Positions 52,262 through 62,100 of a stretch of DNA of 64,000 bases are shown one piece after another. The first letter of the stretch is position 1. The number at the start of each line of letters is the position of its first letter. The notes under the pieces were generated by a model. That model was not told where the DNA came from and ran no database searches. It saw nothing but the letters and a program-made list of their open reading frames with translations. The position numbers and the translations under genes are program-made. This DNA is from a bacterium (lineage in GTDB: Bacteria; Krumholzibacteriota; Krumholzibacteriia; LZORAL124-64-63), in the NCBI GenBank assembly GCA_016703265.1, contig JADJCK010000005.1:124001-188000 (forward strand). The letters are read 5' to 3'.

Positions 52262-53978
52262 CGACGATCGCCTGGCCGGGCTGCTCGGGTCCGTCTCCGA
52301 CGGCGAGGTCATCGACTGGGACGCCGTGGTGCGCCGCATGGGACCGGCCGAACTGCCGGTCATCGAGGCGCTGCGCGATGTGGACCGCATTCACAGCTTC
52401 AACCGCGGGCTGCAGCGTGCAGGGGCTTCCGGTGATCCATTGCCCGACAGCCCCGGCGACGTGCCGCGCTGGGGCGACCTGCTCCTTCTCGAGCGCTGCG
52501 GCGTCGGCGCCCAGGCCGAAGTCTACCGTGCCTGGGATCCCGGCCTGCGCCGCGAGGTGGCGCTCAAGCTGCTGCGGGCCGGCGCTCCCGGCGCCGACGC
52601 CGGCGCCGACCGTTCGCCGCTGCTGGCCGAGGGGCGCGCCCTGGCCCGCATCCGGCATCCGCACGTGGTGGCGGTGCATGGCATCGACGAGCACGACGGA
52701 CGCGTGGGCCTGTGGATGGAACTCGTGCGGGGCGAGACGCTCGAGGAACATGTGCAGGCGCACGGAATGCTCACGCCAGGCGAGGCCGCGCGCCTGGGGT
52801 GTGAGATCGGCTCGGCGCTGGCTGCAGTCCATGCCGCGGGCCTGCTGCATCGCGACATCAAGCCGGCCAACATCGTGCGCGACGCCGACGGCCGCTTCGT
52901 GCTCACCGACTTCGGCCTGGGGCTGGCGCGCCGCGAAGCGCCCGCCGCGACCATGGCCATTGCCGGCTCGCCGATGTACATGGCGCCCGAGCTTCTGTTC
53001 GGCTCGGCGCCCGACGCGCGTGCGGACATCTACGCGCTGGGCATGCTGGTGTGGTACGCGCTCACCGGCAGGCATCCGTTCCCGGCCGGCACGCTCGAAT
53101 CCCTGCGCGTTGCCGCGGCCAATGGACCGAGCCCATCGCTGGCTGAATGCCGGCCCGGCTTGCCGGCCGCGCTGCTGGCCGCGGTGGCGTCGGCGACGGC
53201 GCCGGCGGCGTCACAGCGCCCCGGACAGGCGACGGCGTTCGTCGAGGCCCTGGCCACTGCCGCGATCGGAGCCGCAGCACCGGCGTCTGCCGGTCGCCGT
53301 GCCGCCTGGCGCGTCATGGTCGTGGGCGCTGCGGCGATCGTCGCCGTGGCGGCCATCGTCGTGGTTGCCGGGCGCGATCGCGCGCCGGGTCCGTTGACGC
53401 CGGACGCCGCGTGGTCGGTCGAGGCGACGCTCATGCGAGACGGCGAAGGTGCGCCGACGCCGTTGCTCAACGACGATGTGGTGGCGCCGGGCGATCGCCT
53501 GCTCCTGCGCTGGCGCGCCAGCCGTCCGGTGTGGGTCTACGTGCTCAACGCCGACGACCAGGGCGAGGCGTACCTGCTCTTTCCGCAGCCGCGTTTCGAC
53601 CTGCGCAACCCGTTGCCGGCCGACTCCACGCTGGTCCTGCCCGGCCCGATGGCCGGGCGCGAGGTTGCCTGGACCGTCACCAGCGCCGGTGGCCGCGAGA
53701 CATTCCTGGTCGTTGCCGGTCCCGAGCCTGTGCCCGAACTGGAGCCCGGTGCCTCCGGCCTTGCGGCCCCGGATCCGGGGCGGGCCGTTGCCTACACGGG
53801 TGTCCAGGCGGGCGTGATCGAGCGGTTGCGCGGCGTCGGGGGCCTTGCGGAGGCGGCGGCGCCGCGGCCGGCCACGGACGGCGGAGCGGCCCTCGGGCGC
53901 TTCCGTGCGCTGGCCGGCCGTGAATCGGGCGTGACAGGCCTGTGGGTTCGGGAGATCGTCCTGCGCAACCCACGCTAG
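52251..53978 (+). CDS. Membrane Ser/Thr protein kinase with DUF4384 extracytoplasmic domain
   Basis: A 575-residue protein. ATG 52251 overlaps the sigma gene. Residues 1-72 form a helical lead-in, and about 73-325 a Hanks-type kinase. It shows a glycine-loop variant (LLERCGVGAQAEVYRAWD), VALKLL with the ATP-anchoring Lys, HRDIKPANIV (catalytic loop), TDFGLGLAR (DFG), and MAPELLFG (APE), so it looks active. A membrane helix spans about 350-373 (VMVVGAAAIVAVAAIVVVAG). The outer part has a DUF4384 domain (VWVYVLNADDQGEAYLLFPQP, AWTVTSAGGRETFLVVAG), a domain also seen in CHAT and kinase loci. Possibly it senses the envelope and controls the sigma factor; the secreted TPR-CHAT protein would be partner or target (inference). 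Confidence 0.93.
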   Translation: MRADDDRLAGLLGSVSDGEVIDWDAVVRRMGPAELPVIEALRDVDRIHSFNRGLQRAGASGDPLPDSPGDVPRWGDLLLLERCGVGAQAEVYRAWDPGLRREVALKLLRAGAPGADAGADRSPLLAEGRALARIRHPHVVAVHGIDEHDGRVGLWMELVRGETLEEHVQAHGMLTPGEAARLGCEIGSALAAVHAAGLLHRDIKPANIVRDADGRFVLTDFGLGLARREAPAATMAIAGSPMYMAPELLFGSAPDARADIYALGMLVWYALTGRHPFPAGTLESLRVAAANGPSPSLAECRPGLPAALLAAVASATAPAASQRPGQATAFVEALATAAIGAAAPASAGRRAAWRVMVVGAAAIVAVAAIVVVAGRDRAPGPLTPDAAWSVEATLMRDGEGAPTPLLNDDVVAPGDRLLLRWRASRPVWVYVLNADDQGEAYLLFPQPRFDLRNPLPADSTLVLPGPMAGREVAWTVTSAGGRETFLVVAGPEPVPELEPGASGLAAPDPGRAVAYTGVQAGVIERLRGVGGLAEAAAPRPATDGGAALGRFRALAGRESGVTGLWVREIVLRNPR

Positions 53979-53993
53979 TCCGTTGGAGGAGCC

Positions 53994-54521
53994 ATGCCCC
54001 GCAACATCGAGATCAAGGCCCGCCTCGGCAGCGGGCCGGCGCTGAAGGATGTGGAGGCGCGTGCGGTCGCCCTCGCCACCGACGGCCCGCACGAGATCAT
54101 CCAGGACGACACGTTCTTCCGCTGCGACAGCGGACGCCTCAAGCTGCGCGCCTTCGCCGGCGGCCACGGCGAACTGATCTACTACCGCCGCGCGGACGCG
54201 GCCGGACCCAAAGAATCGTTCTACACCATCGCCCCGGTCGAGGATCCCGATGCGCTGCGCCGGGCGTTGACCCTGGCCCTGGGCACCATCGGCCGCGTGC
54301 GCAAGCGGCGCACGCTCTACCTGGTCGGCCGCACGCGCGTGCACCTGGACCGCGTCGAAGGCCTGGGCGAGTTCCTGGAACTGGAAGTGGTGCTGCGCGA
54401 CGACGAGACGGCGGAAGTGGGCGAGGCCGAGGCACACGCGCTGATGGGCGAGCTGGGCATTGCGCCGGCGCAACTGGTCGAAGGTGCGTACCTGGACCTG
54501 CTGGGCGCGGCGACGGACTGA
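53994..54521 (+). CDS. CYTH-domain protein (class IV adenylate cyclase/thiamine triphosphatase type)
   Basis: A 175-residue protein. ATG 53994 follows TTGGAGGAG, 15 bases after the kinase gene. The CYTH signature EIKARL at residues 5-10 opens the eight-stranded triphosphate tunnel. Later tunnel residues are in RLKLRAF, ELIYYRRAD, RKRRTLYLVGRTRVHLDRVEGLGEFLELEV. Alternating Glu/Lys/Arg pairs bind metal and triphosphate. The family hydrolyses triphosphates or makes cyclic AMP; length fits the CyaB-like branch. It is followed directly by a terminator, so it closes the operon begun by the CHAT gene, though its role there is unclear. Confidence 0.88.
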   Translation: MPRNIEIKARLGSGPALKDVEARAVALATDGPHEIIQDDTFFRCDSGRLKLRAFAGGHGELIYYRRADAAGPKESFYTIAPVEDPDALRRALTLALGTIGRVRKRRTLYLVGRTRVHLDRVEGLGEFLELEVVLRDDETAEVGEAEAHALMGELGIAPAQLVEGAYLDLLGAATD

Positions 54522-54542
54522 TCTCCTTGCCTCCCGGAATCG

Positions 54543-54592
54543 AGCGCGGGGCCCGTCGGTATCGGCATACCGGCCGGGCCCCGCGCTTTGTT
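54543..54592 (+). terminator. Rho-independent terminator
   Basis: AGCGCGGGGCCCG (54543-54555) pairs with CGGGCCCCGCGCT (54575-54587), with an inner GGTAT/ATACC stem, followed by TTGTTGCC. It lies 22 bases after the CYTH gene and also 24 before the end of the convergent glycine-rich lipoprotein gene. Confidence 0.8.
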
Positions 54593-54615
54593 GCCTTGGA
54601 AAAGACCGACTCCCG

Positions 54616-56961
54616 CTACGGGTAGATGGCCTGCGCCGTTCCCGCCGGCCCCGCGGCCGCCGCCGGTCCGACGCCGCCGCGAAGGCCGCCGCTGCCGCCG
54701 TTACCCGCCAGGCCCGTGGCCATGCTCGGGGCGCCCATCAGCACGGGCGCCGACGTGCCTGCCTTGTAGAGGCAGATCGACGGCCCGCCCGGTCCGCCCT
54801 GGCCGCCGCCGCCGCCACCGCCGGCGCCGCCCACTCCCCCGAAGCCGCCGCCGCCGCTGTGGTCCGCGCCGGCGCCGCCGCTGCCGCCCGTGCCACCGGC
54901 GCCGCCCTGGCCGCCGTTGCCGCCGGCACTGCCGTCGCCGCCGTGGCCGGAGGTGAATACGCAGTCCGCGCTGAAGGTCGGCGAACTGTTGTAGAGGAAC
55001 ACGGCCAGCGAGGCGCCGCCGCCGTCGCCGCCCTGGGCGCCGTTGCCGGCCTGGCCGCCCCCGCCGCCGCCGCCGCCGCCGCCGCCTCGGCCGGCCGAAC
55101 AGCTCAGGGTCTGGTCGTAACCGCTGCCGCCGCCCCCGCCGCCGCCGCCCCCGAAGCCGGGGAAGCCGGTGGTACCGTTGCCGCCGTTGCTGCTGACCCA
55201 GGAAATGCCGAAGACGGATCCGACGGTCGAGGGGGTGCCGCTGCCGTTGCTGCCGGGATTGCCCGATGAGCCGGGGTTGCCGTTGCCGCCGGTGACGCCG
55301 AACGCCGCACAGGAGTTCGCAGCCAGGCCACCGGTGCCGCCGTTCGCGCCGCCCGATGCCGTGGCCCCCGTACTGCCGTTGCCGTTGAAGCCCCCGGTGC
55401 CGCCGCTGCCGCCGGTGCCATAGGTGGCCGCCCCGCTTCCGCCCGCGCCGCCACCGGAATTGTTGGGACTGCCGTTCTGCCCGGGATTGCCGGTGGCCCC
55501 CGCATTGCCGTTGCCGGCGGCCGAGATCGCCGCTCCGTCGGCGCCGGCGCCCGACGTGAACGCGCAGTCGTTGAACGTGAGGTCCACGCAACTGGCCAGC
55601 CACAGCCCGATCGACGGGGCGCCGGGCAGGGTCGCAGCAGGCGCGACAAAGGCGAGCCCGGTGATGGTGGCACTGCTGACGTTCAGGTGCGGCACGGCTG
55701 CGGAGGTGGCCAGCACGGTCGAGCGATCGCCGGCGCTGCGCGTCCAGTCGCTGCCGTCCAGGCCCCCGATCACCGAGACGCTGTCGCGCAAGACAACGCT
55801 CTCGTTGTAGGAGCCGGCTGCAATCAGGACCAGGGGCTTGCCGGCTTCCTGCGCCAGGTCGAATCCCCTGGTGATCGTGGCCACCGGAGCGATGCGCGAA
55901 CCCGGATTGATGTCCGAGCCTGTCGCCGCCGAAACATAGATGTCTTCCACGGCCGTGAAGCGGACGACAGCCAGGCCGATGGCGCCCCGGTCGTCGGTGA
56001 CACGCACCTTGACGCGATAGTCGCCGGTCGCCGCGTAGGGGTTGGAGATCGTGCTCGCCGGACCGGAGTACTCGAAGACGCCGTCATCCTCGAAATCCCA
56101 TTCGTAGAGCACGATGGAACCGTCCAGGTCGCTGGCCACGCTGGTGAACGAGGCCATCAGCTGAGAGACGCTGGCGCCGTCCACGGGACTGGTGATGGAC
56201 ACCATCGGCGGCATGTTGTTCTCGCGCAGCAGCGTGATGCCCGCAACCTCGACGCTGTCGCCGGCCGCGGCGATGGCGCCGCCGGCGCTGCCGTCCAGCC
56301 AGCCGCCGTGCGTGGCGATCAGCGTGTAGGCGCCGGCCGGCACGTCGCGCATCACGTAGTCGCCGTTCAGGTCGGTGACCGCGACATACGACGTGCCCTG
56401 GCAGTAGACGACCGTGCTCTGGTGGTTGCCCGCGTTCTGGAGCGAGGCGACGCCGTGGAACGTGCCGGTCGGGATCAGCGCGATGTCGACGAAGGTGGTC
56501 TCGGCGAGGGCGGCGGCCCGCAACTCCGGCACCGTGGCCGTGGCGCGGCCCGCCTGGTGGTCGCGGGCCTCGGTCGTCACCAGGTACGCGCCGGGCTCCA
56601 GGCCTGCGAAGGCGTACCAGCCCCGGCTGTCGGTGACGGTGGCGCGGCGACCGGTGCCGGACTTGTCGCCGGCAGCGCTCGCGGCGGCGGCCACATCATC
56701 GCCCCGCGCCTGGGCGTCCAGGCGCGCCCGCACGCTGGCGGCCATGCCGCCCTGCATGGGCTCAGCCGTCACCACGACGCCGGCCACGGCACCCCCGTCC
56801 AGGTTGCGCACGGCGCCGCCGAGGACGGCGCCCGTCTCGCGCTGCGGTTCGGGCAGGGGGCTGACGCCCTGCTGGGTGTTGCAGGCGCCCAGCAGCAGCG
56901 TCGCGGCCAGGAGGAACGGCGCCATCAGGCGGCCCGGGCGGAGAAGGGGCGAAGTCGACAT
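54616..56961 (-). CDS. Large lipoprotein with PKD, beta-helix and PGRS-like glycine-rich repeats
   Basis: A 781-residue protein. ATG 56961 (MSTSPLLRPG) has CGGGAG upstream. The lipobox LLLGAC at about residues 22-27 predicts a lipid-anchored protein. Order: two carboxypeptidase-regulatory-like Ig domains (TVTDSRGWYAFAGLEPGAYLV; AVTDLNGDYVMRDVPAGAYTLIATHGGWL), a PKD-like domain (SDLDGSIVLYEWDFEDDGVFEYSG, GDYRVKVRVTDDRG), and a DUF1565 beta-helix start (IYVSAATGSDINPGSRIAPV). A region of about 300 residues of GG/GN/GA repeats (TGGNGNPGSSGNPG, FGGGGGGGGGSG) follows, resembling mycobacterial PE_PGRS and glycine-rich helical sandwiches. Strong GC skew comes from Gly codons. Forms an operon with the gene at 57010. 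Function unknown. Confidence 0.88.
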   Translation of the reverse strand: MSTSPLLRPGRLMAPFLLAATLLLGACNTQQGVSPLPEPQRETGAVLGGAVRNLDGGAVAGVVVTAEPMQGGMAASVRARLDAQARGDDVAAAASAAGDKSGTGRRATVTDSRGWYAFAGLEPGAYLVTTEARDHQAGRATATVPELRAAALAETTFVDIALIPTGTFHGVASLQNAGNHQSTVVYCQGTSYVAVTDLNGDYVMRDVPAGAYTLIATHGGWLDGSAGGAIAAAGDSVEVAGITLLRENNMPPMVSITSPVDGASVSQLMASFTSVASDLDGSIVLYEWDFEDDGVFEYSGPASTISNPYAATGDYRVKVRVTDDRGAIGLAVVRFTAVEDIYVSAATGSDINPGSRIAPVATITRGFDLAQEAGKPLVLIAAGSYNESVVLRDSVSVIGGLDGSDWTRSAGDRSTVLATSAAVPHLNVSSATITGLAFVAPAATLPGAPSIGLWLASCVDLTFNDCAFTSGAGADGAAISAAGNGNAGATGNPGQNGSPNNSGGGAGGSGAATYGTGGSGGTGGFNGNGSTGATASGGANGGTGGLAANSCAAFGVTGGNGNPGSSGNPGSNGSGTPSTVGSVFGISWVSSNGGNGTTGFPGFGGGGGGGGGSGYDQTLSCSAGRGGGGGGGGGGGQAGNGAQGGDGGGASLAVFLYNSSPTFSADCVFTSGHGGDGSAGGNGGQGGAGGTGGSGGAGADHSGGGGFGGVGGAGGGGGGGQGGPGGPSICLYKAGTSAPVLMGAPSMATGLAGNGGSGGLRGGVGPAAAAGPAGTAQAIYP

Positions 56962-57009
56962 CGGGAACTCCCGCTGGTTCGTGGTTGATGAACAGATGAT
57001 GCCCATGAC

Positions 57010-57603
57010 TCAGCGCACCCGGACAAATGGCCGCGTCACCACGGCGCCACCGGCCTCCAGGCGCAGGTAGTAGCGGCCCGCGGGCACCTCGAAGCCCTGC
57101 GTGTCGCGGAAATCCCAGTCGAGCGTGCGTTCGCCGGCAGCCGCGTCGGCGTCGGCCCAGGCGCGCACGCGCCGACCGGCGACGTCGTAGACCGCCAGTG
57201 ATGCGGCGCCGGGCGCACCCAGGCGAAGGCGGAAGCTCACTTGCCCGTGCGCGGGGTTGGGCCAAGGGGCATCGATGCCGGTCGTCGGCAACTGCGCCGC
57301 GATGTCGATGCCGCTGGCCGAGTCCGTCACCACGACGTCGCGCACCAGCCCGATGCGATAGTCGTCCACGCGGACATCCAGGTGGTAGGTGCCGGCCGGC
57401 ACATTGTCGATGCACCAGGCGCCGGCGGCATCGCTGGCGGCATGGAGGCCCGTGTCCGACCAGTCGGTCAGGCGCAGGAAGACGCCCGCGCGTTCGACCG
57501 GGGCCAGGGTCAGCGCATCGCGGACCGTGCCGCAAAGCGTGCCCGCGATGGCGGGCGCAGCCACGAGGGCCAGGCTGCAGGCCAGAATCATCTTCAAGGT
57601 CAT
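57010..57603 (-). CDS. Secreted carboxypeptidase-regulatory-like protein with FlgD-type tail
   Basis: A 197-residue protein. ATG 57603 with GGGA a few bases upstream; the TTG 9 bases further is less likely. Signal peptide MILACSLALVAAPAIA. The domain at about 20-105 has GTLCGTVRDALTLAPVERAGVFL, WCIDNVPAGTYHLDVRVDDYR, a transthyretin-like carboxypeptidase regulatory fold. The remaining 85 residues are the FlgD-like module without the second NP (PWPNPAHGQVSFRL, VYDVAGRRVRAW, WDFRDTQGFEVPAGRYYLR), ending RPFVRVR. It sits 49 bases before the lipoprotein gene on the same strand, likely cotranscribed. Function unknown. Confidence 0.85.
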   Translation of the reverse strand: MTLKMILACSLALVAAPAIAGTLCGTVRDALTLAPVERAGVFLRLTDWSDTGLHAASDAAGAWCIDNVPAGTYHLDVRVDDYRIGLVRDVVVTDSASGIDIAAQLPTTGIDAPWPNPAHGQVSFRLRLGAPGAASLAVYDVAGRRVRAWADADAAAGERTLDWDFRDTQGFEVPAGRYYLRLEAGGAVVTRPFVRVR

Positions 57604-57720
57604 GATTCCCAACGGTTTCGTCGGGGTGGGCGTTGAGCCGCCCGGCGGGGCGCCTCGCGATGCGACGAAACCATACCAGATTCATCGGCCATATCTCAAG
57701 GGTCTTCGGGGCGAACACCT

Positions 57721-57763
57721 GAAAGAAGCGCGGCGTCCGCTTTCGCGAACGCCGCGGCTTTCG
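57721..57763 (-). terminator. Hairpin after the GH94-GH1 operon
   Basis: GAAAG..GCGCGGCGT and ACGCCGCGGCTTTC (57721-57763) form a roughly 14-bp stem with one bulge. On the minus strand it follows the GH1 stop by about 25 bases. Confidence 0.5.
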
Positions 57764-57787
57764 TTTCCAGGGCCGGCCCTTTCGGGT

Positions 57788-59134
57788 TCAGCCGTCGAGG
57801 GCCGCACCGTTCGAGAGGATGACGTCGCTGTAGAAGCGCCCGCTGTCCTTGATGGTGCGGGCCTGGGTGGCGGGGTCCACGTGCGCCAGGCCGAAGGTCT
57901 TGGCGTAGCCGCAGGCCCACTCGAAGTTGTCCAGCAGCGACCAGGCGAAGTAGCCGCGCACGTCGACGCCGTCGGCGATGGCGTCGCGGATCGCTCCCAG
58001 GTGAGAGCGCAGGTATGCCGTACGCAGGGGGTCGCGCACGCGTCCGTCCGTATCGACCGGCGGGTCGGCGAATGCGGCGCCGTTCTCGGTGATGTAGATG
58101 GGCAGTTCGCCGTAGCGGCTGCGGATCCAGTTGAGCACCTGCCGGAAGCTCTCGGGGCGCACTTCCCAGCCGGTCTCGGTGTAGAGGGCGCCGGCCTGGC
58201 GAACGGGAGCGGCGCCGGTAGGCGCGGCGTCGGCGTCGGCGCGGTTGACCGAGCGCGTGTAGTAGTTCAGGCCGAGGAAGTCGATGGGCTCGCCGATCAC
58301 CGCGAAATCGCCGGAGGGGAACGTCGGCCAGGCGTTGCCGAACATCTCCTTCATCTCGTCGGGGTAGCGCCCCAGGCGGAGCGGGTCCAGGTACCAGCGG
58401 TTCATGTAGGCGTCGGCGCGCCGTGTCGCGTCCAGGTCGGCAGGCGCGTCGCTGGCCGGGTCCTTCGGCTCCAGGTTGACGACGATACCGATGTTGCCGG
58501 AAGCCTCGGCCCGCAGGCAGCGCACGGCCAGGCCGTGTCCGCGCAGCAGGTTGTGGGCCGCCTGCGCTGCGGCAGCCAGGTCGCGCCGGCCGGGCGCGTG
58601 CACCCCGTGTACGTAGCCGCCGTCGACCACGACCCAAGGCTCGTTCAGCGTCATCCAGTTCGTGACCCGGTCGCCCAGGCGTGCGAACACCACGCGCGCA
58701 TAGTCGGCGAACCACTCGGCGCAATCGCGCTCGGCCCAGCCGCCACGTTCGTCCAGGGCGTAGGGAAGATCCCAGTGGAACAGCGTCGGCAGCGGCGTGA
58801 TGCCGGCCTTGAGCAGGCCGTCGACCAGGCGGTCGTAGAAGTCGAGGCCCGCCGTGTTCACGCGCCCGGTTCCCTCGGGCAGCACGCGGCTCCACGACAG
58901 GCTGAACCGGTAGGCCTGCAGCTGCAGCTCGCGCATCAGCGCGATGTCCTGCGGCCAGCGACGGTAGTGGTCGCAGGCGATGTCGCCGTTGTCCCCGCCG
59001 GCAATGCGCCCGGGCAGGTGCGAGAACATGTGCCAGTTGCTGGCGCCGGCGCCGTCGGCCAGCGGCGAACCCTCGATCTGGTAGGCGGAAGTGGCCGCGC
59101 CCCAGAGGAAGCCGCCCGGAAACGTGCTGCTCAT
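57788..59134 (-). CDS. GH1 beta-glucosidase
   Basis: A 448-residue protein; its ATG overlaps the GH94 stop by four bases (ATGA at 59131-59134). The family-1 glycosidase signature FPGGFLWGAATSAYQIEG is at residues 5-22. The acid/base Glu lies in TLNEPWVVV and the nucleophile Glu in IYITENGAAF. HWDLP and SWSRVLPEGTG complete the (beta/alpha)8 features, and the sugar-binding end is SLLDNFEWACGYAKTFGL. No signal peptide, so it is cytoplasmic. It hydrolyses beta-glucosides such as cello- or sophoro-oligosaccharides to glucose. Co-translated with the GH94 phosphorylase-like enzyme, it forms a beta-glucan disaccharide/oligosaccharide breakdown unit under the divergent LacI regulator. Confidence 0.95.
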   Translation of the reverse strand: MSSTFPGGFLWGAATSAYQIEGSPLADGAGASNWHMFSHLPGRIAGGDNGDIACDHYRRWPQDIALMRELQLQAYRFSLSWSRVLPEGTGRVNTAGLDFYDRLVDGLLKAGITPLPTLFHWDLPYALDERGGWAERDCAEWFADYARVVFARLGDRVTNWMTLNEPWVVVDGGYVHGVHAPGRRDLAAAAQAAHNLLRGHGLAVRCLRAEASGNIGIVVNLEPKDPASDAPADLDATRRADAYMNRWYLDPLRLGRYPDEMKEMFGNAWPTFPSGDFAVIGEPIDFLGLNYYTRSVNRADADAAPTGAAPVRQAGALYTETGWEVRPESFRQVLNWIRSRYGELPIYITENGAAFADPPVDTDGRVRDPLRTAYLRSHLGAIRDAIADGVDVRGYFAWSLLDNFEWACGYAKTFGLAHVDPATQARTIKDSGRFYSDVILSNGAALDG

Positions 59135-62100
59135 GCCGTGGTGCCGCCCTCGCCCAGGGTGATCTCGACCCGATGCCGCGCGCCGTCGCGCCTGAGGGGC
59201 ACGCGCGCGCGCCCGGCGCAGGGGACCAGTGACTCTCCGTCCATCGTCACGGCGACAACGGCGGCACTGCAGCCGCCCGGGTTCGCGACGACGATCTCAT
59301 AGGTCGTACGGTCGCCGGGCAGTCGCCATTCGACGCTGAACCGCGGCCAGTCGTCGGGAACGCAGGGAGCCACGACCAGCACTTCGCCTTCTTCGAGCTG
59401 CACGCCCAGCACCGACTCCAGCGCCACGCGCTGCAGCCAGCCGGACGAGCCGGTGTACCACGTCCAGCCGCCGCGCCCCACGTGCGGTTCGGCCCCGTAG
59501 ACGTCGGCGGCCACCACGTAGGGTTCAACCAGATACCGCGCGCATCCGGCCGGGGTGGCCGCATGCAGCACGGGATTCAGGAGGTCCAGCAGTGCTGCGG
59601 CACGGTCGCGCCGGCCGAGTTGGGCCATCGCCCGTACGACCCACGTGGCCGCGTGCGTGTACTGGCCGCCGTTCTCGCGCACGCCGGCCACATAGCCGCG
59701 GATGTAACCCGGGTCGCGCGGCGTGTCGACGAACGGGGGCGTGAGCAGCCGCACCAGGCGCTCGTCGTCGCTGATGAGCTGCGACTCGACCTGGTCCATT
59801 GCCGCTTCGGCACGCTCGCTGGAGGCCACTCCCGAAAGCACGGACCAGGCCTGGGCCAGTGCATCGATGCGGCATTCGCGGTTCTCGTGCGAGCCCAGCG
59901 GCGCGCCGTCGTCGTAGTAGCCCCGGCGGTACCAGCCGCCGTCCCAGCCGCCGTCATTCAGGGATCCGGCCAGCTTCCCGCGATGAGCGCGGTACCTTGC
60001 TGCGCGCGCGTGGTCACCGCGGCGCTCGCAGAGCGGGGCAAAGGCGTCGATGATGCTGACCAGGAAGAAGCCCATCCAGGTGCTCTCGCCGCGGCCCTGG
60101 TGGCCGACGCGGTTCATGCCGTCGTTCCAGTCGCCGGTGCCGAACAGCGGCAGGCCGTGCGCGCCGACGGTCAGCGAGCGGTCCAGGGCGCGGCAACAGT
60201 GTTCGAACACGCTGCCTTGCTGTCCGCTGTCGGTGGCCCAGACGAAGACCTCGTCCTCGCCTTCGGGCAGCGGCCCGGCCGTGAGGTACGGCGCAGCCTC
60301 GTCGAACACGCCCCAGTCGCCGCTCTGGCGCGCGTACTCGCAGGCGATGTACGGCAGCCACAGCAGGTCGTCGGCGAAGCGCGTGCGGATGCCGGCCTCC
60401 AGCGGCGGGTGCCACCAGTGGAGTACATCGCCCTCGCTGAACTGGTGACCGGCGTGCAGCACCACCTGGCGGCGGGTCAGCTCCGGCCACATCGGCAGCA
60501 GGGAGAGCGAGTCCTGCAGCTGGTCGCGGTACCCGAAGGCGCCGCCCGACTGGTAGAAGGCCGAGCGACCCCGCACCCGGCACGACAGTGTCTGGTAGGC
60601 GAGCCAGCCGTTGAGCATCAGGTCGAGCGCCGGCGACGGCGTCGTCACCCGCAGCCCGCCCAGGCCGTCGCGCCAGAAGTCACGCGCCCGGGTCCAGGCT
60701 TCCTCGCACGCCCCGGGCTTCGACAGCGCCGACAACAGGGCCAGCGCGCCGTCCTCACCGCGTTCCTGGCCCAGCAGGAACGTGATCTCCGCCGACCGTC
60801 CGGCCGCGACCTCGAACACGGTCTGCAACGCGAAACAGGGCTCCAGGCCGCTGCCCGTGCGGCCGTCCAGTGCAGGGGCGCCCAATGCCGCCGGGCACGA
60901 GGCGTCGCGCCCGGATCCCAGGAACGCCGCACGGTCGGTCGTGACGTGCACGGCCGTCACCGGAGTCGACGCCACGGCGGCGGCGAACGCGACATGGTCC
61001 CCGAAGACACCCGCGGAACGGTTGCCGGCCAGCAGGGCGCCGCTTGCAGCGTCGCGTGAGGTGACCACCAGGCGACCGTCCTGCGCCGCCAGTCCACCGA
61101 GCACCAGCTGGCTGCAGGCGAACAGCGACAGGCGCCGGGCGGAAGTTCCCGTATTGGTCACGCGCACGCGGCACAGGCGCACCGGGCGGTCGCGATCCAC
61201 GAACACGGTCGTCTCGAGTTCGAGCTGCGCGGGGGCCGAGAGGTGCCTGAGGGTGCGCGTGTAGCCGAATCCGTGGCGCACTTCGCAGGCGCCGCCGCCG
61301 GCCACCGGTCCCGGCAGGCACGAAGCGACCGCGCCCGTCTGCTCGTCGCGCAGGTACAGGGCCTCGGACGGGGGATCGAGCACCGGGTCGTTGCTCCAGG
61401 GCGTCAGGCGGTTCTCGCGACTGTTGTCGCACCAGGCCGAGCCCAGGGCCGTTTCACTGATGATGCAGCCGAAGCGGTCGTTGGCGATCACGTTCGTCCA
61501 CGGCAGCGGCGGCAGGTGCAGGCGGCCCTCGCCGTCGGGCTCGAGCCGGATCACGTATTCGCTGCCGTCGGCATTGAAGCCGCCGCAGCCGTTGAAGAAG
61601 CGCAGTGTCTCGTCACGCGGCAGGAGAGCGGGACCCTGCCAGGCCGGCAGCGCCGCGGCAGGGAGCCGTGCGCCTGCGCCCGGCAACGCCGGCAGTCCGT
61701 CGCTGATGACCAGGCGGGCAAATGCCTCCAGCGCCTCGGCGTCGCCGCCGGTCAGCTCGGGGGCGGTCGAGATATCGACCAGCCGGATCGGCAGGCCCAG
61801 TTCGAGCCAGAACGCGTGCAGGGTCGCCAGTCTTGTAACCGTTTTCGGTTGGGCGGTAGCCGACCGGACGACCACCAGCGTGTCGCCGGCGCCCAGTCCC
61901 AGTTTCGCCAGGGCAGGGCGCACACCCTCGCCGCGGGCCAGGGCCCCGGCCGGGGCCCGCAGGCGCGGATCGCCTTCGAGGATCGCGGCCGCCAGTTCGC
62001 GCGCGGCGGCGTCCTCGGCCGGCGTCCAGCCGCGCGTTGCAGCATCGGAAGCCGCACGTTCCGCGGCAGCGGCGAAGGCGGCGTCGACCGCCGCCGGGTC

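Noticed and set aside
54700..55550. A tandem DNA repeat array (VNTR) inside the glycine-rich region
   Set aside because: The periodicity is at the codon level (GGC/GGT/GCC mixtures); no longer unit is repeated exactly.
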